A stretch of DNA of 64,000 nt from Stomoxys calcitrans. Lineage: Eukaryota > Arthropoda > Insecta > Diptera > Muscidae. Of the stretch, positions 22,926 through 33,688 are shown one piece after another (position 1 is the stretch's first letter; every line of letters starts with the position of its first letter). The translations under genes and the position numbers were made by a program. The stretch lies in NCBI RefSeq assembly GCF_963082655.1, contig NC_081552.1, forward strand, positions 1,240,001 to 1,304,000. The letters are read 5' to 3'. The notes under the pieces are model-generated. The model saw nothing but the letters and a program-made list of their open reading frames with translations, ran no database searches and had not been told where the DNA came from.

Positions 22926-23205
22926 CAACTTTCAACAGATGCGCAGAATCATGTGCATACCATGGAAGTAGTACACGAAAACACATGCAGAGAAGGTACT
23001 TGTATCATATAGGCATTTTCGCAATAAAAACGATACAAATGCAACATACCGACGTTCGGCCCTTGAAACCATCACAGCTAATATGGTTGAAAAGTCTTCT
23101 TAGCAAAGACGAAACGCGTCTCATATAGTGGGGTGTGTGTTGCGATCTCTGGCTTTCCTTTTCCATTTGCCAAGAAAAATCTCCGATCATTCAGCTCGTC
23201 TCGCC
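22926..23205. other. Noncoding, no feature recognised
   Basis: Contains only the second copy of the CATTTGC(C/A)AAGAAAAATCT repeat at its right end. Confidence 0.4.
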
Positions 23206-23345
23206 TACACTCAAAAAAATTTGTTAGTTAAAACAGCAAAAATGTTTGCCGAAACAACAGAAAGTCTGCTGAAAATGGAACAGCAGTCATTTGTTGCTAA
23301 AACAGTAAACATTTTCTGCTGTTTTCAAAATTTAAAAAGTTAAAA
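23206..23345 (-). repeat. CAGCAG-rich repeat family, partial copy
   Basis: Begins TACACTCAAAAAAATTTGTTA and contains AACAGCAAAAATGTTTGC, GAAAGTCTGCTGAAAATGG and TTTGTTGCTAAAACAG. It is truncated compared with 43,730-44,337 and in opposite orientation to it. Confidence 0.6.
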
Positions 23346-23764
23346 AAAGCCCAAAAATTTCACAATAATAAATTTTTTTTATATTCCATCCTTTCAATTT
23401 TACAAGCATATGAAGAAGAAAATATTTTCCAATTTTTTGCAATCTGATCGTACTTAACCTTTTTCAAAATCGAAAATTGCCATTCTTTTGCGCTCATTTT
23501 AATTTACACTCAAACCAGTTTAAAAATTGGTAAATTGGTTTTAAATGACTTTTATTTCCATAAAATTTTACGCAAACAAATTGAAAATTTAAGCGACTAT
23601 AAATGTTAAATATTTCAATAAAAATTCATGTTGACCAATTTTTACGACGAGCCGTCTACGTTCTGCTTAAATGGTGCCGCTATTTTCTCCCCCGACCTTT
23701 ATTCAAATCGATCGATAATGGATGGGAAAGGATATTCGTTAAAAATTGCACCCAACTTTTGCCG
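23346..23764. other. AT-rich noncoding DNA
   Basis: Nothing recognised apart from TTTACACTCAAACCAG at 23,511, which resembles the end of the CAGCAG-rich family. Confidence 0.4.
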
Positions 23765-23938
23765 TTGGGCGCCCCGGTAGCCGGGTTGGTAGCGTGCTTG
23801 GATTATCAGTGCAGGGGTCGTGGGTTCGATACGCGCTAGAAATCTTGGTCTGTCGCTACTGTGGTATCACAATGAACTTAAAATGGTCTAAGTGAGTCTG
23901 TAAAGGACTGCCACTCTTACCTAACCTAACCTAACCTA
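23765..23938 (+). mobile_element. SINE-2 (tRNA-derived) copy
   Basis: CCCCGGTAGCCGGGTTGGTAG (A box region) and GTGGGTTCGATACGCGC (B box) give a clear tRNA-like head. The body CACAATGAACTTAAAATGGTC and the CTAACCTAACCTAACC tail follow. Body and tail exclude a real tRNA gene. Confidence 0.75.
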
Positions 23939-24054
23939 TTGCCGTATATGGCTATAATTTGCAGTATGTCTTTATAGGTCCTAAGTTTACCTAATTTATT
24001 GGAGATAAAACAAGAAAATATGGTAGAACTAGAAATCAGAAATACGAACAGATT

Positions 24055-24205
24055 TCCACTTTATTGCAGTTGTTAACTTTTTTCTTACTTTGCCCACCAA
24101 TATTTACTCGGTAGATGAAATAAATAATGGATGTCAAATGACCTAGCGACAACCGTAGGTGTGGTATAAAACATGTTCTCATGGATAAAAGTCTGCCGAC
24201 CATAG
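24055..24205 (+). repeat. Dispersed repeat (copy 2 of 2)
   Basis: Same order of blocks as 8005-8175: TTATTGCAGTTGTTAACTTT, GACCTAGCGACAACCGTAGG, AAAAGTCTGCCGA. Confidence 0.6.
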
Positions 24206-24270
24206 GATGGGGGTTACACTGATTTCGTCATTCTGTTTGTAACACCACAAAATATGAGTCTAAGTACATA
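24206..24270. repeat. DINE-like end fragment
   Basis: ATAGGATGGGGGTTACACTG and TTCGTCATTCTGTTTGTAAC correspond to the start of DINE-like copies (compare 44,572-44,615). Confidence 0.5.
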
Positions 24271-24949
24271 TGTATCATATTGATCGTTAAGGTATGTCCT
24301 TCCATCCGTCCAAACACAACAAGAATTTCTAAGGCACACACATTGTTTGGTAATGTTTACACGATAGGCATTTAAATGTGCGAAAACATCAATTCCCATA
24401 AGGAATTTGTGTGTGTTATTTATAGCACAACAAATACAGCAGATAATAATACAAATCGATAATAAAGTGTTGAGAAAATGGAAGGCTTTTAATATAATTG
24501 TGTATCATAACATCGAAATAAAACCAAATGAATCCTGAAAGAGTTTGAATTAAGAATAATGTTGCAACATTGAATTGAACTTAACGTCCTTTTCAATATG
24601 CACAATCTATATTAAAATTAAAAAGAATACAAATAGGCATAAGCATGACGTTAAAGTACTAAATAAAGAAAGAAAAACTAGTTGAGACCCCGAAAATAAT
24701 GTTCTATATATAAAAGAAGTCCAATGTTTTTCACAAAAGTAGTTTACTTGCGGAAAATTTCGTTTACGTGAAACTAATTATTTGTTTGGGTGCAGGGACT
24801 TTACCACAAGACATATAGGGGGGATACGTTTTAATTTGAGCTGTATCTGTGTGTTTTAGCGCAATCGGAAACAAATTTAGTTTCTGGCTGTTATAATGTC
24901 ATGGTCCGTTCATATGGTGGATATATCTATTAGTGGATCAATCTGGACA
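24271..24949. other. Noncoding, no feature recognised
   Basis: AT-rich; no gene evidence. Confidence 0.4.
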
Positions 24950-25258
24950 TAAGTGTACTTCAAGTAAAAAACAAAATCCGCCTATGACGCTGAACGGCTG
25001 TGTTCGAATCCTGTCGAGAGCATCAGAAAATCGGTGCTTATCCTCTCCTGATGCTGGGGACATTTGTAAGGTACTATACCATGTAAAAACAGCTCCTCAA
25101 AGAGGTGTCGCACTGCATCACACCGTTTGAACTAGGCTATAAGTAGCAGGTTCCTTATATTTATCATTGACCTTAAACTTGTATCGGAATCCATTCTCTC
25201 TCACACTTGCCCCTATTCCTTAATAAAATTTTCATGGGCAAATTTTTATTTGCGATAT
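24950..25258 (+). mobile_element. SINE-1 copy, 5' end eroded
   Basis: CCGCCTATGACGCTGAACGGC, B box TGTTCGAATCCTGTCG, GGTACTATACCATGTAAAA, AAAGAGGTGTCGCACTGC and TTTTCATGGGCAAA follow the order of the full SINE at 63,055. The A box is not clear. Confidence 0.75.
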
Positions 25259-25785
25259 ATCGGACTATTCCAATCCCATGTAATATTCTACCGATAGCTT
25301 AGTTCACTCAAAAATGCCTGTGTGTCAACAGACGGACTAAGAATGTAAAGACGATTTAGTGTATACCGATGGCCTTATATAAAAAGGCTCAACTCAATTT
25401 TTTTGCAAAATCACGTTTTCCGATTATTTTAGGTCTCTGCAAGGACTAAGAATTTAAGACGGTTTTCAACCTGCCATTAATGTATTCCACTTCGCTGCAC
25501 AAAGACATTTCACAAAATACCCTTTCAGTTACAGGTCTCTGAAATAGGCAATTGCTTTTGTATGCATGCCTTTAAAGGTATTAATGATATAGGACACCAC
25601 AAGACATTACAAGAAGCAATGCAAATCTTAGAACCTAGATAGATGTCGGTCGGAACCAACAAACCGATGCGTTAAGTATTTTGCGTAGTATGGAATTCAA
25701 TTCTATCCCTTATGAAATCAGAAACATTTATCGAATTTCTATTTGTAAAAAGAAAATAAAATAATGCTTACTTTTTACCGGGAGA
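25259..25785. other. Noncoding, no feature recognised
   Basis: No domain or repeat recognised. Confidence 0.4.
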
Positions 25786-26010
25786 AAAGTTAATACAAAA
25801 CATGCTAATTTCGGTACCACACGGTATTGATAGTAAAGTAACACCGTATGGTACAAAAACAATACCGGATGGTATGGATGAAACATAAAACGATCAGTAC
25901 CGTTTGGTACTAGCCTTATTACCGAACTAGTATTGGTTTTAGCGCCAGACCGTTATTGGTTTTAGTACTAAACCGTTATTGATAATTCTACTCCCAAATA
26001 ACCAAAAAAG
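25786..26010. repeat. GGTACC/ACCGTTA-rich short-repeat region
   Basis: Phrases such as GGTACCACACGGTATTG, ACCGTATGGTAC, ACCGTTTGGTACTAG and TTATTGGTTTTAG(C/T) recur every 20-60 bp. Related phrases (ACCAGGCGGTATTGGC) appear in inverted form at about 26,408, suggesting an old element between 25,790 and 26,440 with eroded ends. Confidence 0.4.
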
Positions 26011-26858
26011 AGAAGCCATTGAAGATAATTTTAATCTAATTTTATTTCGATTATTTATGTTCATAATTACAAAAACCAACCAACCAACCTCAATTCTTTG
26101 TATTCAGCAATAGATACCATATCCATGAATACACCAACACAGCATCGTTTTGATGCAGAATGTCCTTAGAACTTGTACTATTTCCATTTTCACTGCTTTC
26201 GAGTATTTGAGCAGGTTTTTACGCACTCAAAGTGTATTGAAACATTTTATGTGTTTAACAAATACTTTATAATGTCGTCAATATTTTAAGTACAAAGCTC
26301 AACAACACATGTGACGCCGTCGATTCTTAATAGCCTCCTTTGTCTGGTATTGAATTGATAGCAAATGGTATTAAAATTTTTTACCAATGATGCGAGCACA
26401 ATAATACCAGGCGGTATTGGCAAAGTACCGTCAGTTTTCTATCAGTGTATTCATAAAGTATTTAAAATTTTTTTATTATTTGAGTTTAATATATTGGAAA
26501 TGGGTTTCTTTTATTTTCTTATAGCCTTTTTTACTTTCTTCATTTACTTGATTTTTTTATAACTTTCAATTCTGAAACTTTAGTTCAAGTTGTTGCCAGC
26601 TCGCCTCAATTTTTCCTCAATTCCCTCTTTGGGGAAAAGTATTTACATGGCATAGTCGTCACAAAATCGGTTGGCTGATTTTTCCAGTACATATTTGCCA
26701 TATGGTTTGCTGGGTATTTTCACTCATACCAATGAGAAAAATGACAACCATACACAATGCTCCGATTAACGATAACATACAACACATACAATTTTGATAA
26801 GCATCTACCTATGTACGTAAACTTGTAAGTGTTTGTCTTAAACCAAGGAAACGCAGAT
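26011..26858. other. AT-rich noncoding DNA
   Basis: Nothing recognised apart from the inverted GGTATT phrases near 26,400. Confidence 0.4.
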
Positions 26859-26874
26859 TGGTCTGGCCAGACCA
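26859..26874. repeat. 16-bp perfect palindrome
   Basis: TGGTCTGGCCAGACCA. The same palindrome recurs at 28,854-28,869. Confidence 0.8.
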
Positions 26875-27184
26875 TATTGATTTTTATAGCTTCCCTACAA
26901 TTCATTAAGCATTTTTATGAAAGGGGAACTCAATGTGTAAGTAAAATGAAGCGTTTATTTAGAACGCCTAATTAGAAAAAAAATTAAATTTTCAATTATT
27001 TTGGACACAAAAATTAAAACCTAAGGAATTAAGCGGACATGAACTGGCTGGACCACAACAGACATTTCGCAAATTCTGGTACTGTCAACAGATTTAAAAC
27101 ATTTTTTTAGCTAAAAACTTTAGAAAATATTAAATTTATTCGTTGAAGTAAATATTTTATTTTTTTATTTATTTATGTTTTCAT

Positions 27185-27530
27185 ACCCACGACCATAGAA
27201 TGGTGGAAATCACGATAGTGGTCGAATGAATAAAGATATCCACTTGAAATTTTGCACACGTACTTTATATTTGGATATAGGACAATATACCAAATTTCCC
27301 GTTTGGTATCTCAAGTCCCTGTTACCCGTTTTGGGTGAAGAAATTTTACACGGAGTGTATTGTTATGACTTCCAACATCCATGGTAAATATTTTCCAAAT
27401 CGGTCTATAAGCTTATACAGTTTCCATATCCCGATTAGTCCTCCACGGCTTCGATTTTTGCCTCAGAATTCTGTTGTTTCCTTAACTATGTCTCCATAAT
27501 TTGGTCTGCTTGTCCTTTATTTTCGTTTTA
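27185..27530. repeat. DINE-like fragment
   Basis: CATACCCACGACCATAGAATGG, TTTTGCACACGTACTT, GTTATGACTTCCAACATCC and AAATCGGTCTATAAGC are the first parts of the DINE-like consensus seen at 44,560 onward. Confidence 0.55.
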
Positions 27531-27546
27531 AAGAATTGAAATTAAA

Positions 27547-28770
27547 AACAAGTAAAAAGGCGTTAAGTTCGGCCGGGCCGAACTTTGGATACCCACCATC
27601 TCGGGAATATATGTAAACCACCTTTCATCAAAATCCGGTGAAAATTGCATAACTTATGTCCCATAGCAGTTATATCGAAATATGTTTCGATTTGCACCAA
27701 ATACTAATAAGTACAAATCATTGATCAATTGTGTATAACAAAATACTGGTCTTTTTAGTAGCCATATCTAAAAATAAAACAATCCGAACCATGCACAATA
27801 TGGATGTCGAAAAGCCTAACATAAGTCACTGTGTCAGATTTCAGTTAAATCGGATTATGAATGCGCCTTTTTTGGGGCCAAGACTTTAAATCGAAATATC
27901 GGTCAATATGTGGAGGGGCGTAACTCAACTCTCTGTCCCAAATTTCGGCGACATTGGACAATAAATGCGCCCAAAACCTTAAATCGAGTGATCGGTCTAT
28001 ATGGCAGCTATATCCAAATCTGATCCGATCAAGGCCAAATTGACGAAGGATGACGAAGCACCTAACACAACTCACTCTCAGCGAAATCGGATAATAAATG
28101 TTCCTAAGACCCTACGGGCCTAAGACCCTAAATCGGAGAATCGGTCTATATGGCAGCTGTAACCAAATCTGGACCGATCTAGGCAAAATTAACGAATGAT
28201 GTCGAAGGGCCTAACACAACCCACTGTCCCAAATTTCAGCGAAATCGGACAATAAATGTGGCCTTTATAGCACCAAGACCCAAAATCGGAGGATCGGTCT
28301 ATATGCTAGCTATATCCAAATCTGAACCGATCTGTGCCAAATTAACGAAGGATGTCGAAGGGCCTAACACAACTCACTGTCTCAAATTTCAGCGAAATCG
28401 GATCAGCGAAATCGAATGTGGTGTCTTTGAAATCGGAGAATAAATGTGGCTTTTATGGGCCTAAGACCCCAAATTGGCGGATTGGTCTATGTGGGGGCTA
28501 TATCAAGATATAGTCCGACATAGCTCATCTTTAAACTTTACCTGCTTATGGACCAAAAAAAAAAAGAATCTGTGCAAAGTTGCAGCTCAATATCTCTATT
28601 TTTGAAGAGTGTGATTTCAACAGACAGACGGACGGACATCTCTAGATCGTCTTCGATTTTTACGCTGATCAAGAATATATATACTTTATAGGGTCGGAAA
28701 TGGATATTTCGATGTGTTGCAAACGGAATGACAAAATGAATATACCCCCATCCTTCGGTGGTGGGTATAA
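27547..28770 (-). repeat. Near-complete DINE-like element with ~152-bp array
   Basis: One end has AAACAAGTAAAAAGGCGTTAA and a 17-bp subterminal palindrome GTTCGGCCGGGCCGAAC (27,567-27,583). The other end has CAGACAGACGGACGGACATC, CAAGAATATATATACTTTAT and ACCCCCATCCTTCGGTGG. Between them the CGGTCTATATGGCAGC unit recurs at 27,993, 28,143, 28,295 and 28,484. No coding capacity. Ends and core resemble Drosophila DINE-1/INE-1, which are nonautonomous Helentron relatives. I place it on the minus strand relative to the copy at 30,704. Confidence 0.8.
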
Positions 28771-28853
28771 AAAAGTTAATTAATATTAAAACATTTTTGA
28801 ACAAAACCAAATTTCAAAAAATCCATTTACATTTTATAGCTCTTGTAAAGTTG

Positions 28854-28869
28854 TGGTCTGGCCAGACCA
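28854..28869. repeat. Second copy of the 16-bp palindrome
   Basis: TGGTCTGGCCAGACCA, extended to an 18-bp palindrome by flanking G and C (28,853-28,870). Confidence 0.8.
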
Positions 28870-28870
28870 C

Positions 28871-30703
28871 GTCCACTCAACAAGGTAGAAAAAAAAATGT
28901 TCGCCCATCATAGGGTTAAATAAAAGTCTGTGTTGCCTACGGATGATTTTTTGTTACAATTATTTAATAAATAGGTTTGGTATTATTTATAACAAAAGTG
29001 ACTACATTTCCTGAGTTTTTCTACCCACATGCAAAAGAGCGGATTTATATGAGAATCTTGTTACCATAATGGTGTGGCTTTCAAAATTATATGACAACAA
29101 ATACCGAACTAAAAATATGCACAAGTATGTGTAGATTATCCATTGTGGTGTCTTTGAATTCATGGCATGTTTGTTGTTATTGGCAATAGTTTATAGCATT
29201 TTTCAATTGAGACAATTGTGGAAAGCTTAATACCCTTTGGCTTTAGTGCGGCTGTTATGCGGTGCAGGCAAATAAATATAACAAAAACAAAAGACTTAAG
29301 CAACAAACTTGTTTTGCCTCAAGGCAAGCACAAAGAGAAACAGTCTCTACACTCAGTGAGTGTCGTTTACTGAGAGAACGAATGTAAACTCTTTGAAATG
29401 CTTAATGCTCTCATTAATGGAAAGGGAAATTAATACCACAATCGTACGTCACATTCTACTATTTGGGAAAACACCATAACTCTGCGGCAAATTTATGAAA
29501 TATAAATTCCAAAGCTGAACTAAGTGGACAAATAAGATCTTAGGCACAATTAGTTTTGTTTCTTGACTGTCCTGAATTGCTTTTCCAGTTAAGGATTAAA
29601 TGAAGTCTATGAAATGCACCGCGACCTTGGCTATGCAGCTTAAGACGGATAAATGTCGCTTGCAGAACTGCATTAACGTTGGATGATCTTATCGCCAACT
29701 ACTGGCAGCTCTAAAGACACTCCAATGAATAAGAATTCCTTTGCTTTTCTATTGAAGATAACTTTTGTAGAAACCATAAGAAGCGTATATAAATCAAAAA
29801 GGCCCAGTAAGGCGTATGGTCAACACTCGCGTATTTTGGCCATATAAACTCATGAGTATGTTATTGCGTTTTTACACTTGTGTGTGTGTGTGTGTGTGTG
29901 TGGATGTGTATGAAATGCTGTCTGTCATTAATATTGCCATTTTAAATTTATGGCTAATTTAACAGATGATCAATTCAGCTATGACTTCTGATGTCTGTTT
30001 GTTTATAGCTATCAATTTCCATGTTTTTAAGCTAATTTTAATCAGCTTTAAATAATAATATTAATTTCCATTTGTTGGTATCTCTCTGCACATACTACCT
30101 CCTTAGATGTAGATTTGTGTAGTTTTTATTGTCTTTATAACAATATATCGGATTTTAGGTATAACGAGCCTAATGGCATGACAACAATCTGGTTTTTAGT
30201 GTTTTTTTGTCTCTGAGAATGGGACCATTATTTAGCCAATGACCAATGAATGGTTTTATTAAAGACGTGTTTATCTCCGTGGACTGACGTACGGTTGACT
30301 GCTGCCAAGAAGCGGAGGTTAGCGTGTACGCCACCTATTCTAAAAGACAATCAAGCATCAAATCATTAACATTGACTACATTAATATGACGTGTACAATT
30401 TTCCAAAGAGGTGTGTTCGCTTTTGTTCATAATCTTTGATAACAATTTTATGGTCATAGATTTGAGAGATATCATTTTTATTATGCACAACATATTGTTG
30501 CCCCCTTTTTATCGGATTTTACTTTCATCATTTTTTTCTTTTTTAGTTTTTTCTATAAGGTTTTTATTATAAAGTTGAATTTTTGCCCTCCTAATTTTAA
30601 GATGATATTAGTCTTAAAATTTTGCTACTGTTTGATATGTTTTCTTGCATTTGATTTATTTTTTTAACAAACTGTTATATATCTATTTTATTAGTTAAAA
30701 TTT
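28871..30703. other. Apparently unique noncoding DNA
   Basis: No transposon or coding signature over 1.8 kb apart from (TG)n at 29,879-29,902. AT-rich from 30,400 onward. Confidence 0.45.
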
Positions 30704-32113
30704 TTATACCCACCACCGGAGGATGGGGGTATATTCATTTTGTCATTCCGTTTTCAACACACCGAAATATCCATTTCCGACCCTTTAAAGTATTCTTGAT
30801 CAGCGTAAAAATCTAAGACGATCTAGCCATGTCCGTTCGTCTGTCCGTCTGTCTGTTGAAATCACGCTACAGTCTTTAAAAATAGAGATATTAGGCTGAA
30901 ATGTTGCTCAGATTCTTTATTTGTCCATAAGCAGTGTAAGTTCGAAGATGGGCTATATCGGACTATATCTTGATATAGCCACCCTATAGACCGATCCGCC
31001 GATTTAGGGTCTAAAGCCCATAAAAGTCACATTTATTATCCAATTTTGCTGAAATTTGGGACAGTGAGTTGCGTTAGGCCCTCTGACATCCCTATTCAAT
31101 TTGGGCTAAATCGGCCCTGATTTGCATATAGCTACCATATAGACTGATCCGCTGATTTAGGTCCTTAGGACCATAAAAGCCAAATTTATTGTGCGATTTC
31201 GCTGAAATTTGGAACAGTGAGTTGTGTTAGGCCCTTCGACATTCTTCTTTAACTTGGCCCAGATCGGTCCAGATTTGCATATAGCTGCCATATAGACCGA
31301 TCCTCCGATTTAGGGTCTTAGCCCATAAAAGCCACATTTATTGTGCGATTTCGCTGAAATTTGGAACAGTGAGTTGTGTTAGGCCCTTCGACTTCCTTTG
31401 TCAATTTGGCCCAGATCGGTCCAGATTTGCATATAGCTGCCATATAGACCGATCCTCCGATTTAGGGTCTTAGCCCATAAAAGCCACATTTATTGTGCGA
31501 TTTCGCTGAAATTTGGGACAGTGAGTTGCGTTAGGCCCTCTGACATCCCTATTCAATTTGGGCTAGATCGGTCAAGATTTGCATATAGCTGCCATATAGA
31601 CCGATCTCTCGATTAAAGGTTTTGGGCCCATAATAGGTGCATTTATTGTCTGATGTTGCCGAAATTTGGGACAATGAGTTGTGTTGGGCCCTTCGACATT
31701 CTTCTTCAATTTGGTCCAGATCGGCTCAGATTTGGATATAGCTGCCATATAGACTGGTCTCTCGTTTTAAAGTCTTGGCGCCAAAAAAGCCACATTTATA
31801 ATGCGATTTCGCTGAAATTTGACATAGTTACTTAGGTTAGGCTCTTCGACATCCGTATCGTGTATGGTTCAGATCGGTCTATATTTGGATATGGCTACCA
31901 AAAAGACCAATATTTGTTCTACAAAACATTGACTTGTACTTATTAGACCACTCAATATTCGTGTCGAACATGGTCCAATTCGGACCTGCTATGGGGGCAT
32001 AATTTTTATGCATTTTTCACCGGATTATGATGAAAGGTGCTTTACATATATACTCGAGGTGGTGGCTATCCAAAGTTCGGTCCGGCCAAACTTAACGCCT
32101 TTTTACTTGTTTT
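30704..32113 (+). repeat. DINE-like element, inverted relative to 27,547-28,770
   Basis: Starts ATACCCACCACCGGAGGATGG, has CCGTTCGTCTGTCCGTCTG at 30,832, and ends AAAGTTCGGTCCGGCCAAAC and CCTTTTTACTTGTTTT. The internal array has AGACCGATC-type unit starts at 30,988, 31,141, 31,294, 31,446, 31,598 and 31,751, a period of 152-153 bp. The units at 31,294 and 31,446 are nearly identical, showing recent unit expansion. Confidence 0.85.
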
Positions 32114-32590
32114 AATTTTTTTTGAGTAATAATTCTTATGGTGATTTCGTTTGTAATGGTGTTGCCTACAGAGAGTGGAAAAATGTTGTATTTTTTACAC
32201 CGTGCCAAGTCTGGATTATGGCGCACTTAAAATCAGCGGCTATCATCCAAGCAAATTTTGTTCGAACAAAAGAAGACGATTTAACTGATGGCATATTAGA
32301 TGCATTGCTAGAAAGTTATTCATCCGAAGTCGAGGATGCGATTTTAGCCGCTTAATTTGATCGAAATGACTTCATATGGACATATGAACATGTTCTATTG
32401 AAAGTGCAAAAAGTGTAACACTATGAGAGGGTAGGGCCGACATTTGCAAAATTTTTCTCATACAAGTGCAATCACCATCAGTATGGTGATTGCATTTCCT
32501 ATATATATTAAAAAAAATCAAATTTTAGGCGTTCATTTTTAACTAAAAAGCATAAATTTAATGGTAGTGGTTATTTTGTCTGCTGTTATC
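32114..32590. other. Noncoding; one unsupported short frame
   Basis: An open frame at 32,122-32,355 (77 codons, no ATG start needed by the frame caller, acidic C-terminus) has no motif known to me. It directly abuts the DINE-like end. I do not call it a gene. Confidence 0.3.
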
Positions 32591-33227
32591 TAACCACTGA
32601 ACCAAATTTGTTATTCAAAATAGCAGAAATGTTTGCTAAAACAGCAGTTTTTGTCTGCTGAAAATGGGAAAGTAGACATTACTGCTGTTTCAGCAAACAT
32701 TGGGCTGCTGTATAGCAAGCATTTCTTAATGCTATTTCAAATAAGAAAATCTGCTGAAAAAAATGTGCATGCTACTTTTTATGGTTGCCGGTTTATTTGT
32801 TTTTATTACTTCAAGGATTTTTTAGAATTAACTTAGAAATTTTGTTGGAAGAGATGATTTTAATTTGTGGAATATAGCTGTAAAAAAGCTATATGATCCA
32901 TCCATTGGTATAAATTTCGAAATGAGGCTGAGCTGGCTCGCATTTTTGCTCTTGCTCTACTAATGTGTACATGACTGGCATGTACTTTTGTATCTAAATT
33001 TAAAGAAAAAACGTTGTGGAAAGTATAAATTCAGTGGTGATTGTAAACATCCACTAAGACACACATTTACATAGGTGTTTTATTTTTTCTTCTAACATCC
33101 CCTGAGTTCTGAAATTGCAGTACTACTGCTGTAATAGCGGAACTATTGCTACAATAGCAGCATAATTAACTACCAATATTCAGCAGACAGTGTTTGCTAT
33201 TGTCAGCAAACTTAATTTGTAGTGTTA
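32591..33227 (-). repeat. CAGCAG-rich repeat family, copy (reverse)
   Basis: Reverse-orientation relative of 43,730-44,337: CAAATTTGTTATTCAAAATAG, AAACAGCAGTTTTTGTCTGC, ATTACTGCTGTTTCAGCAAAC, a middle with AAAGTATAAATTCAGTGG, and CAGACAGTGTTTGCTATTG. The ends TAACCACTGAACC and GTAGTGTTA are eroded forms of TACACTC/GAGTGTA. Confidence 0.7.
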
Positions 33228-33384
33228 ATTTACATTTGTCTTAAATTTCTGAATGTCATAATGGGAGGGACAAACATAAATCGGTCGGAGAGAAATAAGA
33301 ATTCTCTCTGTAATGCATTGTCCGGTCCGCTCGCCAATCAATTAAAAAGGGGTGTGAATGTCTAGAATCTCTGACAAATATTGA

Positions 33385-33475
33385 AGGCCACCGCAGCGCA
33401 GTGGTTAGCCTATGACAGTGCCTGGATTCGAATCCTGGTGAGACCATCAGAAAAATACCGTCAAAAACACCCGCA
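33385..33475 (+). repeat. SINE-1 head fragment
   Basis: A box-like GCAGCGCAGTGGTTAGC and B box GATTCGAATCCTGG, then GAGACCATCAGAAAAAT. The body is missing; Helitron-type sequence follows at once. Confidence 0.65.
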
Positions 33476-33688
33476 TTCTGGACATATTTACCAACCATAG
33501 CAATATAAGGCCTAAATGAATGGTGTTTGGGAGTAGAGCACCTATATAATATCCACATTGCGGCGAAATATCTGAAAGGGCGTACCAGCACCCCTAAACA
33601 GGACTTATTTCCTGACCGCATTAGTAGAGAGCTGAGATAAAATAAGAGAGTGAAGGAAGGCACAGCGGAGCGGGCCCTGTCCAGCTAG
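33476..33688 (+). mobile_element. Helitron-like 3' end fragment ending in CTAG
   Basis: GGGAGTAGAGCACC, GGCGAAATATCTGAAAGG, AGCGGAGCGGGCCCTGTCC and the terminal CTAG at 33,685-33,688. A GC-rich stretch just before CTAG fits the 3' hairpin of Helitrons (CTRR end). 5' part lost. Confidence 0.6.

Noticed and set aside
32122..32355. 77-codon plus-strand frame with acidic C-terminus
   Set aside because: No motif, no supported start or exon signals, and it abuts a repeat end; kept only as a note.
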